NCBI GenBank assembly: GCA_021732785.1
Contig: JAKFUG010000051.1
Location: 1-45,197, forward strand
Length of the DNA stretch: 45,197 nt
Reading direction: 5' to 3'
DNA from: Planctomycetaceae bacterium
Lineage (GTDB): Bacteria; Planctomycetota; Planctomycetia; Planctomycetales; Planctomycetaceae
The translations under genes were made by a program, and so were the position numbers. Every line of letters begins with the position of its first letter. Within the stretch, counting starts at the first letter, position 1. The notes beneath the pieces are model-generated. The model made no database searches. It worked only from the letters and a program-made list of their open reading frames with translations, and was not told where the DNA came from. Shown in pieces: positions 30,881-41,526 of this stretch.

Positions 30881-32200
30881 ATGCTGAATTCGAACCGCGT
30901 TCCTTCGATTTTCATGGAACGATTCTTCGCAGCACTGGTTCCTTATTATCAGTGCGATGTGAATTGCATTCTGGAATTCCGCGGGCCGATGGATATCCCG
31001 CGAATCACGAATGCATTCCTCGCCGCTTTGGCAGAACAACCGCTGTGGGCGCATCGGTTCGTGCCGGCATTCTGGCGACCGTATTGGTTACTGATTCCGC
31101 AAGCCGAACGGAAGGCCCTCGTTGAAGTCATCGCGGCGGAAGAACCCTCGGCGGCGATTCAAAGAATTCTGCGAGGGTCGATTGATGCCGCGGCGCGATT
31201 GTACATTCTGCACGGATCAACGGGAGGTACGCTCTTTTTCCAATTGGATCATCGACTGGCCGATGCCACGGCGGCGCGGCTTCTCATTGAATCCGTCCGT
31301 GCTCATTATGCCGCGAGCGATCCCGTTCCCGCCGAGGATGCTCCCCTTGTTCGCCATTCCATGCAGCAGCTTCCACCGGCGTTTCCGTCCCCGCAAAGAA
31401 GGAAAGCATTCGCCCTGATTCGGCAACACAATCGGACGATCAATCGGGCCCCGGTTCCCTGTTATCTTCCTCCCATTACGAAAGATGACCCCGCCGATCT
31501 GGCACCGGTTCTCGATTTTCCCGACGGTGCTCTCGACCAGTTGCGAACCCGCGCAGCCCACGACTACGCAACGCCGACACTCGCAATCCTGGCCGCCACC
31601 TATCTGGCATTGCGAGAGGTCATCGGGATCGCCCCGCAAGCCCCGGTGAGTCTCTGGATGTTAGTCGATCTGCGTCGTTACTTGCCTGCCAAGCTGTTGC
31701 CGGCACCGGCCAGCGTCTTCGTCGGCCAAGTTCCTTTGCAGGTGCAAGAGCAGGGGGCGGACACCATGGCGATGGTCATGCAACAGTTGTGGACCGAGTT
31801 GGCAAAACAACGCGGACCTCATTTCGGGCTCACGCGTCTCAAGCTGTTTTTAGAAGTTCCCCTCCTCCGGTTCCTGGCAGAATGGATGCCGTTTACCGTC
31901 ATCAAAGCCGTGATCTCTCGGCGATGCAAGATCCGAACTCTGCCGAAGATCTTCATTTCGGATCTCTGTGAATTGGGACGCCCCGGGGATCGCTGGGACG
32001 AAGTGGAATTAGAGAACGCGGGCTTCGGCCTTGGTGTCTGGGGGATTCCGGGGGTGATCAACGTCTTCAGTGGGACGTGTGGGTCACGAATGAGAATCAT
32101 CGTCGGGACGGCACCCCGTTCCTTCGCCACGCAACTCGCCGCCGCGATTCACCGGCATTTGAGTCACTACGTGGGCTGGCCCGTGCCCAGCGAATCGTGA
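30881..32200 (+). CDS. Condensation-domain-like acyltransferase with HxxxD
   Basis: The 439-residue protein resembles stand-alone condensation or wax-ester-synthase-like enzymes. LFFQLDHRLADATAARLLIE carries the HxxxD motif (H124 to D128), unlike the 26018-27370 homologue which lacks the Asp. GGAAG precedes ATG 30881. It ends the plus-strand biosynthetic operon; a TGTGGC/GCCACA stem (32218-32233) follows. It probably joins two acyl or amino groups by ester or amide formation. The gap 32201-32391 has no gene. Confidence 0.65.
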   Translation: MLNSNRVPSIFMERFFAALVPYYQCDVNCILEFRGPMDIPRITNAFLAALAEQPLWAHRFVPAFWRPYWLLIPQAERKALVEVIAAEEPSAAIQRILRGSIDAAARLYILHGSTGGTLFFQLDHRLADATAARLLIESVRAHYAASDPVPAEDAPLVRHSMQQLPPAFPSPQRRKAFALIRQHNRTINRAPVPCYLPPITKDDPADLAPVLDFPDGALDQLRTRAAHDYATPTLAILAATYLALREVIGIAPQAPVSLWMLVDLRRYLPAKLLPAPASVFVGQVPLQVQEQGADTMAMVMQQLWTELAKQRGPHFGLTRLKLFLEVPLLRFLAEWMPFTVIKAVISRRCKIRTLPKIFISDLCELGRPGDRWDEVELENAGFGLGVWGIPGVINVFSGTCGSRMRIIVGTAPRSFATQLAAAIHRHLSHYVGWPVPSES

Positions 32201-32391
32201 CCGCTTTGGAATTGAGTTGTGGCTATCGCCACAGTGCTCGGCCGGCACTCCGCTTCAGTCCGAGAGGCGTCTTTTCATGGAGATGCGTTGCGACCGCGGC
32301 GAACCATTGTCAGCATGAACCTGTAAAGCGATCATGGTGACGATACCCCAAGTTCGACGGCATCCAGATTTCTCACCGCGGAGCAGTTTCC

Positions 32392-33918
32392 TTGGATACG
32401 CCAATCGACACGCCCCCTCCCGTAAAAGCGACCAAAGGCCTCATCCAGTCGGAAGATTGGCTGGCGGTGTGGCTGGGGGGGCTGGTTCTCGCCGTCACGG
32501 CCACGGCTTCATTTGTTTCACGCGCACCAGACTCCCCCAGCCGTTTGACGGCGATTGAGCAGGCACAGCGAGACTTGAAGGAACTGGATGCGAGTGCGAC
32601 CCCGCGCAGTCCTGAAATGGCCAAGGCATTGAAGTCCAAAGAGGATGAATTGAAAAAGCTTTCCGCGGGACTCTTTCAAAATCCGCTCAAAGCTTATGTA
32701 GCCAAGGTGGGCTCGTGGAATTCGAACCCTGCCGACGCGTTCGTCGTGAAAGACCGTCCCATTGCGATCGGACTGATCGGCGTCTTTTTGATTTCGGTTT
32801 TGTTGTTCGGCTTGGGAAGCCTTCTGCGCAGCGAACGTATCCTTCCGTTTGCGGGAGCATTCGCCGTTCTCTTTGTCCTCGCGACGCTTTCGTATGTCCT
32901 CGCGGGTCAGAACGTCATCAAGTATTACAACCTGGAGTATGCCCTGTGGGCGTTGACGATCGGGATGGTCATCAGCAACACCATCGGAACTCCGAAGTTC
33001 ATGGCTCCGGCCATGCGCACGGAATTGTACATCAAGACGGGCCTGGTCCTGTTGGGTGCGGAAGTCCTGCTGAGCCGTCTGCTGGCGCTGGGTTTGCCCG
33101 GCGTATTCGTCTCGTGGGTGGTGACTCCCATCACGTTGATCAGCACCTACATGTTCGGACAGTACGTCCTGCGGATTCCATCCAAGTCGTTGAACATGGT
33201 GATCTCGGCGGACATGTCGGTGTGCGGCGTTTCGGCGGCGATCGCGACGGGGGCCGCCTGTCGTGCCAAGAAAGAAGAGCTGTCGCTGGCCATTGGCATC
33301 TCGCTGGCCTTCACCGCGGTCATGATGGTGGTGATGCCGATGGTGATTCGTGCCTGGGGGATGAATCCGGTGCTCGCCGGTGCGTGGTTGGGAGGCACGA
33401 TCGATTCCACCGGAGCCGTGGCGGCTGCCGGGGGAATGCTGGGACCGACGGCGCTGGAAGTGGCCGTGACGATCAAGATGATCCAGAACATTCTGATCGG
33501 AGTCGTGGCTTTTGCCGTGGCGGTTTACTGGGTCACGTATGTGGAACGCGACAGCGCCGACAAAGGACCACGGCCGGGTGTCATGGAAATCTGGTATCGC
33601 TTTCCCAAGTTTGTGCTGGGGTTCATCGGCACCTCGATCATTTTCTCGACGATCTATTCCGGCGGTATCGAGGGCAGCGCCCTTGTGGAAACTACGATCG
33701 GGACTGGCGAAGTCCTGCGGGGATGGTTCTTCTGTCTGGCGTTCGTCAGCATCGGACTCGAAACCAACTTTCGAGAACTGTCGCAGTATCTTAAGGACGG
33801 CAAGGCGATCACGCTGTACGTTTGCGGTCAGACGTTGAACCTGGCTCTCACTTTACTCATGGCATGGATCATGTTCGAAGTGGTCTTTCCCCAAGCCGCA
33901 GCGACCCTGAATCGGTAA
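32392..33918 (+). CDS. YeiH-family (putative sulfate exporter) membrane protein
   Basis: The 508-residue protein has an N-terminal TM helix, a soluble segment of about 70 residues, then about ten TM helices with the family signature regions ([76 protein letters not shown]). This is the UPF0324/YeiH family (PF03601). The N-terminal extension is longer than in E. coli YeiH. The start is TTG 32392 with GGAG eight bases upstream; no ATG is available before residue 76. Substrate is not established for the family. Confidence 0.85.
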   Translation: MDTPIDTPPPVKATKGLIQSEDWLAVWLGGLVLAVTATASFVSRAPDSPSRLTAIEQAQRDLKELDASATPRSPEMAKALKSKEDELKKLSAGLFQNPLKAYVAKVGSWNSNPADAFVVKDRPIAIGLIGVFLISVLLFGLGSLLRSERILPFAGAFAVLFVLATLSYVLAGQNVIKYYNLEYALWALTIGMVISNTIGTPKFMAPAMRTELYIKTGLVLLGAEVLLSRLLALGLPGVFVSWVVTPITLISTYMFGQYVLRIPSKSLNMVISADMSVCGVSAAIATGAACRAKKEELSLAIGISLAFTAVMMVVMPMVIRAWGMNPVLAGAWLGGTIDSTGAVAAAGGMLGPTALEVAVTIKMIQNILIGVVAFAVAVYWVTYVERDSADKGPRPGVMEIWYRFPKFVLGFIGTSIIFSTIYSGGIEGSALVETTIGTGEVLRGWFFCLAFVSIGLETNFRELSQYLKDGKAITLYVCGQTLNLALTLLMAWIMFEVVFPQAAATLNR

Positions 33919-33931
33919 GGAATAACTGGTC

Positions 33932-34201
33932 TTGTCGAGGAACGTTTCCGTGCTGTTACCAGATTCGCAAATACGACGTGGAGTGTCCCTGGCCGCCGCG
34001 ACACTCGCCATCGGGCTGATTTGGCTCGTCGTGCTGCCCTTCATCGGCGAACAACCGGCCGTGGTGAGACACATTACCGCTCAGCAGCAATTGAAGATCG
34101 ATCCCAGTGCCATGTTCTACACGGAACTGGAAACGGCATCGGTCCTGACAAATCACGTCGAGCGATTGAGTGAAACCTATCCCGAGAAGTTCTGGAAATG
34201 A
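33932..34201 (+). CDS. Small single-pass membrane protein
   Basis: The 89-residue protein has one TM helix (AAATLAIGLIWLVVLPFIG) followed by a periplasmic-type tail. It lies 13 bases after the YeiH-type gene and probably forms part of that transporter unit. TTG 33932 is used, but GTG 33950 after GAGG is equally good. No family recognised. Confidence 0.55.
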   Translation: MSRNVSVLLPDSQIRRGVSLAAATLAIGLIWLVVLPFIGEQPAVVRHITAQQQLKIDPSAMFYTELETASVLTNHVERLSETYPEKFWK

Positions 34202-34355
34202 GCCTTGGTATCAATCGGACCGACCGCCATGCGGTGACCGCTGCGATCATGCTGTCGGTTGGCAGACCCAACGTCAGCCATGATAATCGTGCTTTGTTCG
34301 GATGGGTTCTTCAGCATCGTTTTCGATGCTTTCTTTGTGGCATGATCTCGACTCC

Positions 34356-35669
34356 ATGATGCAACCGGCGCGAGTGACTGCCGTCCTTCTCAGCATTGCA
34401 TTCGCATTGCCCGTGGCGACCGTTTTCGTCTTACCCCGACTGCCCGCGCTGGGGCAGGTGACGCCGGCAACACTGCCCATCCAGACATCGTTCCCGGCCT
34501 CCACGCTGTCATTCAAAAAGTCGACGCTCGGACGAGCTCCCCAAGGCAAACCGCTCATCACTAATGTGCGAATTGCCGACCTCGACCAGGACGATATTCC
34601 CGATGTTCTCGTGTGCGATGCGGTGCTGAATCGCGTCGTGTGGTACCGGCAAACCGAACCGGGTTCGTGGGAAGAGAACATTCTTGGTGACAGGGATCTC
34701 GCCGCCCCCTGCCATGTCGATGTGGTCGATCTCGATGGCGACGGCGATCGGGATTTGGTCGCCGCCGTCCTCGGCAGCGTTTATCCGGCGGATCAACCGA
34801 TCGGCAAAGTGATCTGGCTGGAAAACGACGGAAAACAGCAATTCACGACGCATATCCTGCTCGATGATCTGCGACGCGTGGCCGATGTGGAAGCCGGTGA
34901 CCTCAACAATGACGGCCGGATCGATCTGGTGGTGGCCGAATTCGGCTATGACCGGGGACGCATCCTCTGGATGGAGAACAAAGGAGACGGCCGGTTCCGC
35001 GATCGCGAATTGTACACGGTCCCCGGCACCATTCATGTCCCGCTCGTCGATCTGAACGGTGATGGAAAACTCGACATCGTGGCCCTTGTCTCGCAAGATG
35101 AGGAAGAGGTCGTCGCCTTCGAAAACCTGGGCGAGGGACAGTTTCGCCGCCGTTTACTCCATTCCGAGAGCAATTTCGATTTCGGCAGTTCCGGGTTGTT
35201 CGTGACGGATCTGAATGGCGATGGCCGGTCCGATCTCTTGCTCACCGCGGGTGATAATCTGGAGATTGCCTATCCGGTGGCGCAGCCCTGGCATGGCTGT
35301 TTTATGCTGGAAAACCAGGGTGATTGGAAATTCAAATCGCGGCGACTGGCGACCGTTCCGGGTGTCTATGCCGCGGGAGTCGGCGATCTGAACGGCGATC
35401 GCGCGCCCGATGTGGTGCTGGTGAGTATGTTCAATGATTGGCATCGCCAGGATGCGGCGAGCGTCGTTTGGTTGGAGAACGACGGCCGGGGCAACTTCAC
35501 AACCTGGCAAATTGCAAGCACGCCGACGCACCTTTCCACAGTCGCCGTGGGAGATCTCGACGGCGATGGCCGGGCCGACATCGTCGCCGGTGGCATGCAT
35601 TTCCAGGGGCCGTTCGACCGACTCGGGCGGGTCACGCTCTGGAGCCGTCACAAAGGGCCGTCGAAATGA
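34356..35669 (+). CDS. Secreted FG-GAP/VCBS repeat protein
   Basis: The protein has a signal peptide (MMQPARVTAVLLSIAFALPV) and about seven FG-GAP/VCBS-type repeats, each with a calcium-binding-like DxDxDG or DLNGDG core (DLDQDDIPDV, DLDGDGDRDL, DLNNDGRIDL, DLNGDGKLDI, DLNGDGRSDL, DLNGDRAPDV, DLDGDGRADI). Such beta-propellers are exported and bind ligands or surfaces. ATG 34302 is an alternative start with 18 more residues. The stop overlaps the TPR gene start (ATGA). The gap 34202-34355 shows nothing. Confidence 0.85.
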   Translation: MMQPARVTAVLLSIAFALPVATVFVLPRLPALGQVTPATLPIQTSFPASTLSFKKSTLGRAPQGKPLITNVRIADLDQDDIPDVLVCDAVLNRVVWYRQTEPGSWEENILGDRDLAAPCHVDVVDLDGDGDRDLVAAVLGSVYPADQPIGKVIWLENDGKQQFTTHILLDDLRRVADVEAGDLNNDGRIDLVVAEFGYDRGRILWMENKGDGRFRDRELYTVPGTIHVPLVDLNGDGKLDIVALVSQDEEEVVAFENLGEGQFRRRLLHSESNFDFGSSGLFVTDLNGDGRSDLLLTAGDNLEIAYPVAQPWHGCFMLENQGDWKFKSRRLATVPGVYAAGVGDLNGDRAPDVVLVSMFNDWHRQDAASVVWLENDGRGNFTTWQIASTPTHLSTVAVGDLDGDGRADIVAGGMHFQGPFDRLGRVTLWSRHKGPSK

Positions 35670-37021
35670 ACATGATTCACCGCTGTTTGCTGCTAATCAT
35701 CGTTGCGGAACTGTTGGGAAGCGGCGTTCTCATGGCACGTCAACTGCTGCGTGCGACCCCGCCCGAAATCGAGTGGGCGCTCGTCGATCCCGTCACGGCC
35801 GATGAAATCCGCATGGCGGCAACCACCTGCGAATCGGCCAAGGATTGGCGAAGCCTCGGCGAGCGCTACATGTCGTCGGGATGCTTCGTAGAGTCTGAAA
35901 TATGTCATCGGATCGCCTGCGAACGGGAACCGAGAAACGCCCTCTTTCGTCGCCAGTGGGGGTTTGCCCTGGAACGCCTCGGTCTATTGGACGAAGCAAA
36001 CGCACAATATCAGAAGACCATGGAGCTGTCCGGTTCCGAGGCCGATGCGTGCCGCTATTTCATCGGCAAGAATCTGCTGCGTGAGGGCCAGCCGTCCGCC
36101 GCCCGGACATTCTTTGAGGACGGGAAGAAGTTGCCTGCGAATCTGTATGAATTGGCCCGGCTGCAGATGCGAGCCGATGAGCTGACCGACGCTTCGGCCA
36201 CTTATTCCCGGTTAGCGGCGAGTGGACCGGAGATGCTGCAGGTCAATCTGCTCGGGTATCGCCTCGCCCTGGCACAGGGTGAGACGCGCAAGGCCTTGCA
36301 GCTTGCAGACAAGGTTGATTACTCGACCCGAAAGTTACAGAATCCGTTCGACGAAGAAGCAAAACGGCTCTTCAAAGCGACGCAGAAACTGGGAGCGGGT
36401 CGCTATCAGGCGCGCAGCCGCGAGTTGATCGACACCGGCCGGCTTGAGGAAGCGCAAAGTCTGCTGGAAAGCCAGGCCGCCAAAGATCGCAGTGCGACCG
36501 TCCTGGAGTTGCTTGCCGAGATCGCCCTGCAGCAGAAGCGGTTTGCCGATGCGCTCGAGTTGTTCGACGAGTTGCAACAGCAGCATGGGCCATTCCCGCG
36601 GGTGACGGACCGGATCGGAGATGTGCTGGCCGCGGAGGGCCAATCGGCACAGGCCCGCGAGTCTTGGCTGAAGGCGGCACAGCTTCAAACCGGCGTCGAT
36701 CTCAAGGCAATTCACCACAAGCTGGCTGATTCCCTGGCCGCATCGGGAGATGAGCCAACTGCCAAACAACACCGGGCGCTGGGCCATTACTATCACGGTC
36801 ACGAAGTGTTGCATCGCGGGCAAGCTGCGCAAGCGATCAATTCGTTCGTGGACGCGGTCAAAAGCGATCCCGGGTTGACTCAAGCGTGGTTTTACCTCGG
36901 AGAGTCGCGGCGGCTCACCCGGCAGCCGGAGGAGGCACGGGCCGCTTACCAGACGTGCCTGGAACAGAATCCCGATCACGGGCGTGCCTTGGCAAGCTTG
37001 TCGATGCTCGATCACAAATGA
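35666..37021 (+). CDS. TPR-repeat protein with N-terminal membrane anchor
   Basis: The 451-residue protein begins with a hydrophobic segment (CLLLIIVAELLGSGVLM) and continues with multiple tetratricopeptide-like helix pairs (for example LFRRQWGFALERLGLLDEAN, LTQAWFYLGESRRLTRQPEE). ATG 35666 overlaps the FG-GAP stop as ATGA, so both are translated together. It likely serves as a periplasmic or membrane scaffold for the exported repeat protein. Confidence 0.85.
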   Translation: MNMIHRCLLLIIVAELLGSGVLMARQLLRATPPEIEWALVDPVTADEIRMAATTCESAKDWRSLGERYMSSGCFVESEICHRIACEREPRNALFRRQWGFALERLGLLDEANAQYQKTMELSGSEADACRYFIGKNLLREGQPSAARTFFEDGKKLPANLYELARLQMRADELTDASATYSRLAASGPEMLQVNLLGYRLALAQGETRKALQLADKVDYSTRKLQNPFDEEAKRLFKATQKLGAGRYQARSRELIDTGRLEEAQSLLESQAAKDRSATVLELLAEIALQQKRFADALELFDELQQQHGPFPRVTDRIGDVLAAEGQSAQARESWLKAAQLQTGVDLKAIHHKLADSLAASGDEPTAKQHRALGHYYHGHEVLHRGQAAQAINSFVDAVKSDPGLTQAWFYLGESRRLTRQPEEARAAYQTCLEQNPDHGRALASLSMLDHK

Positions 37022-37119
37022 CACAGTTCGCATGCCATTGTCAGACTTCGTTGACTTCGATCGGTGGCACCGTTTTGTGTATCCCCAGCCCCCTCTTTGC
37101 CCTCCGAATGTGAAGCATC

Positions 37120-39300
37120 ATGGAAGAGAAATCATTCGATTGTTTTGACCTGGAGCAGACGATCGGCGGGATCGCGGCCGCCCTCGGGGTAATTCCCACG
37201 CAAGTCCGGGCGGCGGTCGAACTGCTCGACGACGGGAACACCATTCCGTTTATTGCCCGCTATCGCAAAGAGGCGACGCGCGGACTCGATGAAGTGGCAT
37301 TGCGCCAGATCGAAGACGGGATCGCCAAGGCGAGAGAACTCGCGCAGCGAAAAACGACGATTCTGAAAACGATTCACGAACAAGGGCTGCTCACGCCGGA
37401 ACTGCAACAGCAAATTCGGTCGTGCTCCGACCGCCAACTGCTGGAGACACTGTATCTCCCCTTCAAGCCCGAACGGCGAACCCGGGCGACCACAGCCCGC
37501 GAGCGCGGATTGCAACCGCTGGCGGACTTGCTTCTTCGGCAGGAAAAACTGAATCGATCCAAGATGGCTGTGCTCCAACCCTACATCAATGTGGAAAACG
37601 GTGTCCTTGATGAAAACGCGGCTCTGCAAGGGGCATGCGATATCCTCGCCGAGCAATGGTCGCAGCATCCGCCCCTGCGTCAATGGCTGCTCCAACAAGC
37701 AAACGAATGGGGCTTGATCGCTTCGAGCGTCAAACGTGGCAAGCAGGCGGAAGCCAGCAAATTCGAGATGTATTTCGATCATCGCGAGCCGGTCAAACGC
37801 ATCCCGTCGCACCGGTTGCTGGCCATGCAGCGCGGCGAAGCGGAAGGGCTGCTCAAGGTCTGCCTGAAGCTCGATGACGAATTCATCCTGACAAACATCA
37901 AGCCCGAACTGGCTCACAATCCGCAGTTTGAGTTCCATCTCGATTTGTTGAGGACTGTCGACGATTGCTACCAAAGGTTGTTACTGCCGGCCATCGAATC
38001 GGTCGTGTTTGAAAACCTGAAGACCAAAGCCGACGAAGAAGCGATTGCCGTCTTCGCCAGTAACCTGCGCGAGCTGTTACTCGCCGCGCCGGCCGGACCG
38101 CAGATGACAATTGGCGTGGACCCCGGTTTTCGCACGGGTTGCAAGCTCGCGGTGGTCGACGGCACCGGCAAGTTCCTCGCCAACACCACCATCTATCCCA
38201 CGCCGCCGAGAAGCGATCTGGATGGAGCCGCCCGGACGTTGTTGGCCCTCATCACCCAGTACGACGTCAAGCTGATCGCCATTGGCAATGGGACGGCGTC
38301 GCGAGAGACCGAAGCGTTTGTTGCGGGGGTCATTAAGGAACATGGGCTCAACATCACGCCAGTGAAAGTCAGCGAGTCCGGTGCATCCATTTACTCAGCG
38401 AGTGAACTTGCCGCACGGGAGTATCCCGATCTCGATCTCACCGTCCGCGGCGCGATCAGCATCGCCCATCGTTTGCAGGACCCCCTCGCCGAGCTGGTGA
38501 AGATCGATCCCAAGTCGATTGGCGTCGGGCAATACCAGCACGATGTGAACCAACCGCTGCTCCGCAAAAGCCTCGATCGCGAAATCGAATCGTGCGTGAA
38601 TTCCGTCGGCGTGGATGTGAACCTGGCCAGCGCGCCGCTGCTAGCGCATGTCGCGGGCATCGGCCCGAGGCTCGCCGAGAACATCGTAGAATTCCGGAAT
38701 GTGAACGGTCGGTATCGAACGCGAGAGGAACTCTGCAACGTCCCCAAACTCGGCCGCAAGGCGTTTGAGCAGGCGGCGGGCTTCCTGCGGATTCGCGATG
38801 GCCAGCAGCCACTCGACAATTCGGCCGTCCATCCGGAAAGTTACTACGTGGTGACAAAAATGGCGGCCAAACTCGGTGTCGCGACAAAAGAGCTCGTTGG
38901 AAATGGAGCGCTTGCCACCCGTCTGCAAGCCGCTGATTTTGTCGACGCGAAAATGGGCTTGCCGACGGTGCAGGATATTCTCGCCGAACTCGCCAAGCCG
39001 GGCCGCGATCCGCGCAGCGAATTCAAAGTGGCGCAGTTCGCCGAAGGCATCCACGAACTGAAAGACCTCCAGGTCGGCATGATCCTGGAGGGGGTCATTA
39101 CCAACGTTACCAAGTTTGGTGCCTTCGTCGATCTCGGCGTCCACCAAGACGGGCTCATTCACATTTCGCAGCTCGCCAACAAGTTCATTCAGGACCCCAG
39201 CGAAATCGTCGCCGTGGGCGATGTGGTGCGTGTGAAGGTGCTCGAAGTCGATCTCGATCGAAAGCGCATCGCCGTTTCACTCAAGGATGCCACTCCATGA
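37120..39300 (+). CDS. tex: Tex family transcription accessory / RNA-binding protein
   Basis: The 726-residue protein matches Tex (YhgF): N-terminal helical Tex domain (NTIPFIARYRKEATRGLDEV), a YqgF-like RNase H fold (TIGVDPGFRTGCKLAVVDGT, IAIGNGTASRETEAFV), helix-hairpin-helix motifs (AHVAGIGPRLAENIVEFRN), and a C-terminal S1 RNA-binding domain (GMILEGVITNVTKFGAFVDL, then GVHQDGLIHIS). Length is close to the usual 720-780. It is a housekeeping gene and appears complete. Confidence 0.97.
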   Translation: MEEKSFDCFDLEQTIGGIAAALGVIPTQVRAAVELLDDGNTIPFIARYRKEATRGLDEVALRQIEDGIAKARELAQRKTTILKTIHEQGLLTPELQQQIRSCSDRQLLETLYLPFKPERRTRATTARERGLQPLADLLLRQEKLNRSKMAVLQPYINVENGVLDENAALQGACDILAEQWSQHPPLRQWLLQQANEWGLIASSVKRGKQAEASKFEMYFDHREPVKRIPSHRLLAMQRGEAEGLLKVCLKLDDEFILTNIKPELAHNPQFEFHLDLLRTVDDCYQRLLLPAIESVVFENLKTKADEEAIAVFASNLRELLLAAPAGPQMTIGVDPGFRTGCKLAVVDGTGKFLANTTIYPTPPRSDLDGAARTLLALITQYDVKLIAIGNGTASRETEAFVAGVIKEHGLNITPVKVSESGASIYSASELAAREYPDLDLTVRGAISIAHRLQDPLAELVKIDPKSIGVGQYQHDVNQPLLRKSLDREIESCVNSVGVDVNLASAPLLAHVAGIGPRLAENIVEFRNVNGRYRTREELCNVPKLGRKAFEQAAGFLRIRDGQQPLDNSAVHPESYYVVTKMAAKLGVATKELVGNGALATRLQAADFVDAKMGLPTVQDILAELAKPGRDPRSEFKVAQFAEGIHELKDLQVGMILEGVITNVTKFGAFVDLGVHQDGLIHISQLANKFIQDPSEIVAVGDVVRVKVLEVDLDRKRIAVSLKDATP

Positions 39301-39516
39301 ACACGTCTACCAGTGATCACGGTTTTCCATGTGCTTTCAAGTGCGCGATTCGCGACCAACGTGGGAGTTCGCATCTCAGCAAGTTCGGGTTCACTCGCCA
39401 GCATCTTGCGGAAATTCCCCGTCCATGAGCGGTGGCACCGCATTTGCGGACTGATATCCATTGCACCTGCTGTAGGTGGCGAAGTCAAATCCGCATTTTT
39501 GGAATAGGTTTTCATC

Positions 39517-39642
39517 ATGGAACTGACACTCCTGACTCCCGTGATCGCGGCCGCTGGCTATTCTCTAATCTATCTGCTGATGGGAGGCGGTCTTGGAGGG
39601 GCGATCCTGATCTTCATCGCCGCCAAAATGCTGGGGAAGTAA
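39517..39642 (+). CDS. 41-residue membrane peptide
   Basis: A short frame encodes a protein with a hydrophobic stretch broken by a Gly-rich turn (LIYLLMGGGLGGAILIFIAA) and a short basic end. A strong intrinsic terminator follows 60 bases later, supporting transcription of this region. There is no good ribosome site (GGTTTTCATC precedes the ATG). The region 39301-39516 holds nothing else convincing. Confidence 0.45.
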   Translation: MELTLLTPVIAAAGYSLIYLLMGGGLGGAILIFIAAKMLGK

Positions 39643-39701
39643 CTGAGATCGTCGAAAGGCGCGGCCACCTTCCTTTGTGTGTCTGCCCTCAATACCTATT
39701 T

Positions 39702-39729
39702 AGCCCGATGTGTTTTAACACATCGGGCT
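39702..39729 (+). terminator. Strong intrinsic terminator
   Basis: AGCCCGATGTGTT pairs perfectly with AACACATCGGGCT over 13 bp with a tiny loop, followed by GATTTTCTTT. It ends the transcript of the 39517 peptide or reads from tex. The gap 39730-39989 shows no gene. Confidence 0.85.
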
Positions 39730-39989
39730 GATTTTCTTTGGTCGCCGACAACTCGCACAGATTTGCCACAAGTCGAAGCCTCAGGATTCCAGAGCAACGA
39801 CCGGAGGTCTTCGCGATAACGGAGGTGGACCAACATCGCCAATGTTAGATAATGGCGAGTGATCGCGATTTGTTCGTGGTGAGAGAGCGAGGTATTTGAA
39901 GGGGCGGCCATCCGTGGGTGCCAGGACGATAAATCCCCAGCTCGCGACGTGTGACAGCGTCTGAGCATCGGCGTGGCCCCGCCTCGATT

Positions 39990-41387
<1,398 letters not shown>

Positions 41388-41421
41388 CGTTGTCCTCGAA
41401 ATGACGGACATAAACTTGTCC

Positions 41422-41510
41422 TGTGTGCCACTGGCTCTGCCAGTGCCCTTCTGATCGATGGCAAGTGTTCCGAAAAAACACGAAGACACTGGCGGAGCCA
41501 GTGGCACACA
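41422..41510. repeat. Large inverted repeat between the DUF1501 and DUF1549/1553 genes
   Basis: Arms at 41422-41445 and 41487-41510 match in 23 of 24 positions. Each arm is itself palindromic around CACTGGC and GCCAGTG, so alternative smaller hairpins are possible. It looks like a REP-type or mRNA-stability element; I recall similar motifs from other planctomycete genomes. Confidence 0.6.
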
Positions 41511-41526
41511 AAACGGCGGTCCATTC

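Noticed and set aside
32715-33794. Plus-strand frame of 359 codons within the YeiH-type gene
   Set aside because: The composition is implausible and the overlapping frame encodes clear transmembrane helices of a known family.
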